9,469 bases of DNA from JAICLL01 sp035252155. Its GTDB lineage: Bacteria > Planctomycetota > Planctomycetia > Pirellulales > JAICIG01. The DNA lies in contig DATFDL010000442.1 in assembly GCA_035252155.1 (NCBI GenBank), positions 1 through 9,469 of the forward strand. Direction: 5' to 3'. Of the stretch, positions 5,717 through 9,469 are shown in pieces (the first letter of the stretch is position 1; each line of letters starts with the position of its first letter). Under the pieces are notes generated by a model. The model was not told the origin of the DNA. It was given only the letters and a program-made list of their open reading frames with translations, and did not search any database. The position numbers were made by a program, and so were the translations under genes.

Positions 5717-5991
5717 TGTTCGCACTCGCGCCCGCGATGCGCGCGTGTGCGGCGTTCGACATATACAAACTGGTGTGTATGTATGCGCGCATGCGCGTCG
5801 CGCGGGCGGCGCTGATTCGCCTCGGGAAACCGATGCTTATTTTCGTGCGGAAACGAAACTCGAACTCAACTTGAACGACGACGTAACCTCCGTTGCGTCA
5901 ACAACCTAATATCCCCGCTTCGGTTTCCTTGCTGGGACACCGACGGGGACGGAGTGTGCGCCGACCGTCCTTTGTCGGCCATCACGCAGCT

Positions 5992-6900
5992 ATGAATTTG
6001 CCTGATCTTCGCAAGATTCGCGCCGACGCCGTCGCCCTGGCACTGGTCGTGGCGTGCGGCGCATGGTCGTTTTGGCCCGTATTGCGGCGATTGGTGGTCG
6101 TGTGGGAGAGCGAACCCGATTATGGGCATGGTTATCTGGTGCCGTTGGTGGCCGCGGCAATCTTGTGGCTGCGGCGAGCACGGCGACCGGCGGCCACGGC
6201 CGACTGGCGCGGGCTGGTGTTCGTCGTCAGCGCGCTGGCGCTGTTGATTGCGGGCGGAACGTTTTATCTCGCCGTGCTTCAAGACGTCGCGTTGTTGTTG
6301 TGGGTGGCCGGAGCATGCTGGCTCATCGGCGGCCGGGCGCTGGTGCGTTGGGCCTCCCCCGCGATCGGCTTCTTGGCGTTCATGTTGCCAATGCCGTTTC
6401 GCCTGGAGCAACTGGTGACGTTGCCGATGCAGCACGTCGCCACGCAATGGAGCGCCTGGTTGTTGCAATGCTGGGGATTGCCGGCGCTGGCCGAGGGCAA
6501 CGTGCTGCTGATCGACGAGACGCGTCTCGAAGTGGCGCAAGCGTGCAGTGGTTTGCGAATGTTTATGTGCGTCGTGGCCGTGGCGTATGTCTATGCCGTG
6601 CTTGCGCGTAAGCCCCGCTGGCTGAAGATAACGTTGTTTGCGTTTGTAGCGCCGGTCGCCATGGTTGCTAACACGCTGCGGATATCCGCCACCGCCATTG
6701 CCTGGCAGTATGTGATTAGCAACGGCGGCCGCGAATGGATCCACGACGTCGCGGGCTGGCTGATGATCCCGCTCGCGGTGGCTCTGTTACACCTGATCCT
6801 GTGGTACTTCGACCGGGTAAGTGTGCCCGTGGAGGTGCTCGATGCCACACAATTGTTGCGCCGCGGCCGCGGACCGGCGCCCTTGAAGCACGCGACGTGA
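5992..6900 (+). CDS. Exosortase (PEP-CTERM protein-sorting transpeptidase family)
   Basis: This 302-residue polytopic membrane protein of the exosortase/archaeosortase family is expected to cleave PEP-CTERM-like C-terminal sorting signals during export. The N-terminal signature DYGHGYLVPLVAAAILWL (43-60) is characteristic. The catalytic triad is visible as Cys in ACSGLRM (C185), Arg in NTLRISA (R230) and His in HDVAGW (H251). Hydrophobic segments fall at about 11-33, 45-60, 74-90, 96-112, 122-138, 190-205, 210-226 and 253-272. Length is normal for a stand-alone exosortase, and no EpsI (DUF3485) extension is fused after the last helix. ATG 5992 is chosen because the frame above it holds only non-ATG starts and no family sequence; no Shine-Dalgarno is evident. 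The next gene begins 5 nt after its stop, so the two are almost surely co-transcribed. Confidence 0.92.
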   Translation: MNLPDLRKIRADAVALALVVACGAWSFWPVLRRLVVVWESEPDYGHGYLVPLVAAAILWLRRARRPAATADWRGLVFVVSALALLIAGGTFYLAVLQDVALLLWVAGACWLIGGRALVRWASPAIGFLAFMLPMPFRLEQLVTLPMQHVATQWSAWLLQCWGLPALAEGNVLLIDETRLEVAQACSGLRMFMCVVAVAYVYAVLARKPRWLKITLFAFVAPVAMVANTLRISATAIAWQYVISNGGREWIHDVAGWLMIPLAVALLHLILWYFDRVSVPVEVLDATQLLRRGRGPAPLKHAT

Positions 6901-6905
6901 CTCTT

Positions 6906-9200
6906 ATGGCAGACCGGAACAACCCGCTCATTGCTTATTCGGACGACGTGCCTCGCGCCGCTGACGCGAGCGCCGCGGACGAAGTCGATGCGATCCGCCT
7001 GAGCGACGTGGTCGACTCGCTGCGCCACTGGTGGTGGTTAGCTTTGCCGTGCGGCGTGCTGCTGGCGGCGGTTTCCGGAGCAGCGGTCTGGGCCGCGTTC
7101 AAGCCCACGTATCAGGCGGCGGCGTGGCTGCAGATCGAAGATCGCCGTCCGTATGTGGCCTTTCCGGCCTGGGAGGGCGAGTCGAAGTTGTTCGCCGAGA
7201 CGCAGGTCGAGCTGATCCGCAGCCCGTTGGTGCTCTCGCGGGTCTTGAGCCAGCCCGAAATCGCGCGTTTGCCCGAGGTCCGCGCATCGGCCGACGGGGC
7301 GCTCGAATGGCTCTCGAAAAAGGTGAGCGTCAAGTCGGTCGGCAAGTCGGAGCTGTTTCAGATCATGTTTGCCGGCAAGAACCCAGAGCACGCCGCCATG
7401 ATCGCGAACGCCGTGGTCGATCGTTATCTGGAACTGCAAAGCGAGACATCGGCGCGGCATGCCGACAAAATCATCCGGTTGCTGCGCGAAGAGAAAGAGC
7501 GGCGTGCCAACGAGCTGGAGCAGATGCAAGACCGCGTGCGGCGGCTGGCCGAAGGACTTTCGGGACCGGTGGTGAGCCCTGGCGCCAAGACCGTCGTGGC
7601 GGTGCAAGATCCTTTGACGGCCATTCAAGAAGAGCTGGGCGCCGTCGAGGTGGAACGCGAGTTTCTGGAAGCCGAGTTGGAAGCCCACCGGCAAGCAGCC
7701 GCCGATGACCGCGAGACCACCGACGTGCCGACCTCGGTGGTCGAGAAGGCGCTGGAAAACCGGCCGGATATCGTGCAGGTTCGCGGCGAGATTGCGGCGA
7801 AGCAGGCGAAGTTGGCCGCCTATCAGCGCACCTCGGCCCGCGGCGCCGCCGATCCGGGCATCCGGCGCCTCCAGCGCGAAATCGAAGCCGCCGAAACGTC
7901 GCTTCAAAAAACCCGCCAAGATCTGCGGGCCGTCGTGCAGGCCGAGTTGCGGCAGCAACTCAAGCAAAGCCGCCAGGAAAACGTCGATCGCACCGAGGCG
8001 TCGCTCAAGAGCCAGCGGTTGCTCGAAAAGTTGCTGAAAGAACGATTGGCCAAACAGCGCGAGCAGCTCAAGGGCACGGGCGGCAGGTCGTTGGAATTCG
8101 AGTTCGCCCGGAGCGAGTTGGAACGGGCCGAAGTGGTCTTTCAGCGCATCGCCGAGCGGATCGTCGCCCTCAGCACCGAGCAACGAGCGCCGCCGCAGGT
8201 GACGCTGCTGGAACGGGCGATCGCCCCCGCCGAGCCGTCGGCCGTGCCCTACTCGAAGCTGGCGTTGGCGTGCCTGGGCGGCTTCTGCCTGCCGTTCGGA
8301 CTGGCCGTGGTCGCCGAGCGGCGGCTGCGCCGCATTGCCGAGCCGCGACAGATTTGCCGCGAGACGAATCTGCAAGTGATGGGCGAAATCACCACGTTGC
8401 CCACACGCTCGCTGCTGCCGAGCCGGCGGGCCGCCCACCGGTTTGCGCGTCATTGCAGCACGTTTCAAGAGAGCATTGAAAACCTGGGGACGAACCTGTC
8501 GTTGCTGGCGAAGCTGCAACAATTGCAAGTGGTGGTGGTGGCCAGCGCCGCCAGCCGCGAGGGCAAGACCAGCGTGGCGTCGCAGTTGGCCATCAGCCTG
8601 GCCAACAGCAGCCAAGAACCGACGCTGCTGATCGACGCCGATCTGCGCGCGCCCGATCTTCACCGCCGATTCGAGACGTCGCTGGCGCCGGGCTTAGTCG
8701 ATGTGCTCAGCGGCGCGGTTTCGCCCGACGAGGCCATCGTTCACGATTTGGGCAGCCATCTGCATCTGCTGACCGCCGGCCGGCTCGATCAAAGCCCGCA
8801 CGGGCTGTTGGGCAAAGGGGCGTTTCGAGCGCTGCTCGACTCGTTACGGCCGCACTACCGCACGATTGTGATCGACGGGCCTCCGGTGCTGGCGGCCAGC
8901 GAGGCATTGTTCGTCGCTCGCGAGGCCGACGGCACACTGCTCTGTGCCATGCGAGACGTGAGCCGCGCCCACCAGGTGAAGCTAGCTTGCGAACGATTGC
9001 GCGCGGCCGGCGCGCGGCCCTTGGGCGCGGTGCTCAGCGGAGTTCCGATGCAACGCTACACGCGCACCTACGGTAGCTACGAAGCGTATCTTCGCCAATC
9101 GAGCACACCCGTCGGCTGGCGGCAGTCGCCATCAACGGAGCCGCCGCCGACGGTCGAGGTCATCCGGACGGACAGCCTGGCGGCTGACGCCGACCGATAG
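6906..9200 (+). CDS. Wzc-like polysaccharide chain-length regulator fused to a BY-type tyrosine autokinase
   Basis: This 764-residue inner-membrane protein controls exopolysaccharide polymerisation and export. It begins with a cytosolic stretch and a Wzz-type domain: LSDVVDSLRHWWWLALPCGV (32-51) leads into the first membrane segment (about 43-65). A long periplasmic coiled coil follows (about 180-425, rich in Glu/Arg/Gln/Leu), then a Pro-containing segment and the second membrane segment (about 451-470). The cytosolic kinase has Walker A SREGKTS (550-556, K554), Walker A' LLIDADLR (574-581) and Walker B TIVIDGPP (653-660). The C-terminal tail has a modest tyrosine cluster (Y718, Y722, Y725, Y728) as the autophosphorylation region. 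The Walker A lacks the common Pro-Gly before Glu-Gly-Lys but keeps the essential residues. The ATG lies 5 nt after the exosortase stop. An upstream GTG at 6897 is possible but would overlap that stop. Confidence 0.92.
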   Translation: MADRNNPLIAYSDDVPRAADASAADEVDAIRLSDVVDSLRHWWWLALPCGVLLAAVSGAAVWAAFKPTYQAAAWLQIEDRRPYVAFPAWEGESKLFAETQVELIRSPLVLSRVLSQPEIARLPEVRASADGALEWLSKKVSVKSVGKSELFQIMFAGKNPEHAAMIANAVVDRYLELQSETSARHADKIIRLLREEKERRANELEQMQDRVRRLAEGLSGPVVSPGAKTVVAVQDPLTAIQEELGAVEVEREFLEAELEAHRQAAADDRETTDVPTSVVEKALENRPDIVQVRGEIAAKQAKLAAYQRTSARGAADPGIRRLQREIEAAETSLQKTRQDLRAVVQAELRQQLKQSRQENVDRTEASLKSQRLLEKLLKERLAKQREQLKGTGGRSLEFEFARSELERAEVVFQRIAERIVALSTEQRAPPQVTLLERAIAPAEPSAVPYSKLALACLGGFCLPFGLAVVAERRLRRIAEPRQICRETNLQVMGEITTLPTRSLLPSRRAAHRFARHCSTFQESIENLGTNLSLLAKLQQLQVVVVASAASREGKTSVASQLAISLANSSQEPTLLIDADLRAPDLHRRFETSLAPGLVDVLSGAVSPDEAIVHDLGSHLHLLTAGRLDQSPHGLLGKGAFRALLDSLRPHYRTIVIDGPPVLAASEALFVAREADGTLLCAMRDVSRAHQVKLACERLRAAGARPLGAVLSGVPMQRYTRTYGSYEAYLRQSSTPVGWRQSPSTEPPPTVEVIRTDSLAADADR

Positions 9201-9204
9201 GAAG
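9199..9204 (+). promoter_or_regulatory. Shine-Dalgarno site for the last gene
   Basis: AGGAAG lies 9 nt before ATG 9214 and overlaps the stop codon of the kinase gene. It is the only clear Shine-Dalgarno seen in the window. It supports ATG 9214 over starts downstream of the palindromic repeat, and suggests translational linkage with the upstream gene. Confidence 0.65.
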
Positions 9205-9213
9205 TAACCAATC

Positions 9214-9469
9214 ATGGCAACCCGCACCAAGAACGACCGGCGCGGCCGCGAAATGTCGCCTTTCGCTCTGCGAAATGGCGCTGCTTTTGCAGAGCGAAAA
9301 GCGGCAGACGCAACTTTAGAGCGAAAGGCGACATCGGATTGCGCGCCGCTCCGCCGCGAGTTGAATCTGCGATTTCTTGTCGCCACGTTGACAACGGCCG
9401 GCGTCATCGCCGTGGCGGGATACTTCTGGCACGACCGCCAAGCGCGCCTGCACGCCGCGGCCCTGCTTG
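9214..9469 (+). CDS. Start of a single-pass membrane protein (cut by window end)
   Basis: The frame is open from ATG 9214 to the window end (85 codons seen). The first ~50 residues are charged and polar and are largely encoded by a palindromic repeat (residues about 14-41). A membrane segment follows, FLVATLTTAGVIAVAGYFW (54-72), then a polar helix start, DRQARLHAAAL (74-84). A cytosolic tail, one helix and then an Arg/Ala-rich helix is the layout of membrane-anchored TPR proteins often found in exosortase/exopolysaccharide clusters, but no repeat is visible yet, so that is a guess. It starts 13 bp after the kinase stop with a good Shine-Dalgarno and is probably in the same operon. Confidence 0.7.
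   Translation, partial: MATRTKNDRRGREMSPFALRNGAAFAERKAADATLERKATSDCAPLRRELNLRFLVATLTTAGVIAVAGYFWHDRQARLHAAALL
9253..9334. repeat. Palindromic repeat inside the N-terminal coding region of the last gene
   Basis: The 17-bp arms 9253-9269 and 9318-9334 are perfect inverted copies (ATGTCGCCTTTCGCTCT and its complement). An inner perfect 11-bp pairing, TTTCGCTCTGC (9261-9271) with GCAGAGCGAAA (9289-9299), shares the left arm, because AGAGCGAAA occurs twice on the right. The element is 82 bp long and open in the gene's frame, encoding about 27 residues. It resembles in-frame palindromic elements such as those of Rickettsia in behaviour, not in sequence. Confidence 0.8.

Larger units (their letters stand above)
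5438..5991 (+). other. Noncoding region with promoter and structured leader before the exosortase gene
   Basis: No credible gene is seen in these 554 bases. The region opens with a T-run just after the sigma factor stop, then a sigma70-like promoter (5462-5489), then a run of stem-loops (5536-5716). A 12-bp palindrome CGCGCATGCGCG lies at 5786-5797, followed by a less structured AT-richer stretch to the exosortase ATG. Short frames here (for example 5602-5874) have skewed Arg/Ala/Cys composition and no recognisable family. Confidence 0.6.

Noticed and set aside
5786..5797. 12-bp palindrome CGCGCATGCGCG as an operator
   Set aside because: It sits in alternating CG/TG-rich DNA where such palindromes arise easily, and there is no second copy.
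5602..5874. 90-codon + strand frame in the exosortase leader
   Set aside because: It runs through the stem-loops, has skewed Arg/Ala/Cys composition and no ribosome-binding site or family resemblance.
7038..8663. Long open frame on the - strand (541 codons) opposite the kinase gene
   Set aside because: It is a shadow of a GC-rich gene. Its composition is rich in His/Gln/Arg/Leu with no domain, and the + strand product shows complete kinase motifs.
1..9469. CRISPR array, tRNA, rRNA or insertion sequence
   Set aside because: No regularly spaced direct repeats, cloverleaf, rRNA-like sequence or transposase frame was found on reading both strands.

Overview
The window reads as chromosomal DNA of a planctomycete, probably of the Pirellulales type. 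This is an inference from high GC, genes that mostly lack Shine-Dalgarno sequences, short palindromic repeats at gene edges, a class II aldolase with a microcompartment-targeting tail, and an exosortase/exopolysaccharide block. All recognisable genes lie on the + strand. No tRNA, rRNA, CRISPR array, transposase or phage gene was seen.

Left part (about 1-3547), probable sugar-catabolism block. Repeat-rich DNA (1-215) precedes a class II (fuculose-1-phosphate type) aldolase at 216-1139. Its C-terminus carries a linker plus amphipathic helix typical of bacterial microcompartment (BMC) encapsulation peptides. A malate/lactate dehydrogenase family protein (1248-2189) follows, then an unnamed TIM-barrel, class I aldolase-like protein with a Cys/His-rich tail (2306-3547). 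The first two fit the flank of a planctomycete-type BMC locus that degrades fucose or rhamnose. The aldolase would make DHAP and lactaldehyde, and the dehydrogenase could balance NAD(H). No shell gene lies inside the window.

Middle (3590-4279): a small SAM-dependent methyltransferase resembling the phospholipid N-methyltransferase group. Its link to either neighbour is unclear.

Right part (4280-9469), exopolysaccharide/protein-sorting block. A sigma70-like promoter (4373-4400) opens a leader of about 420 nt before an ECF-like sigma factor (4826-5437). A second, similar promoter (5462-5489) opens a leader of about 500 nt with four strong consecutive stem-loops. That leader is followed by an exosortase (5992-6900), a Wzc-like chain-length regulator/tyrosine autokinase (6906-9200) and the start of a membrane-anchored protein (9214 to window end). 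Such clusters couple export of PEP-CTERM-like proteins with exopolysaccharide assembly, and the sigma factor is a plausible local regulator.

A theme across the window is short inverted-repeat elements that touch or enter genes. One encodes the last ~23 residues of the aldolase and ends at the dehydrogenase start codon. One contains the dehydrogenase stop codon. One is translated inside the N-terminus of the last gene.
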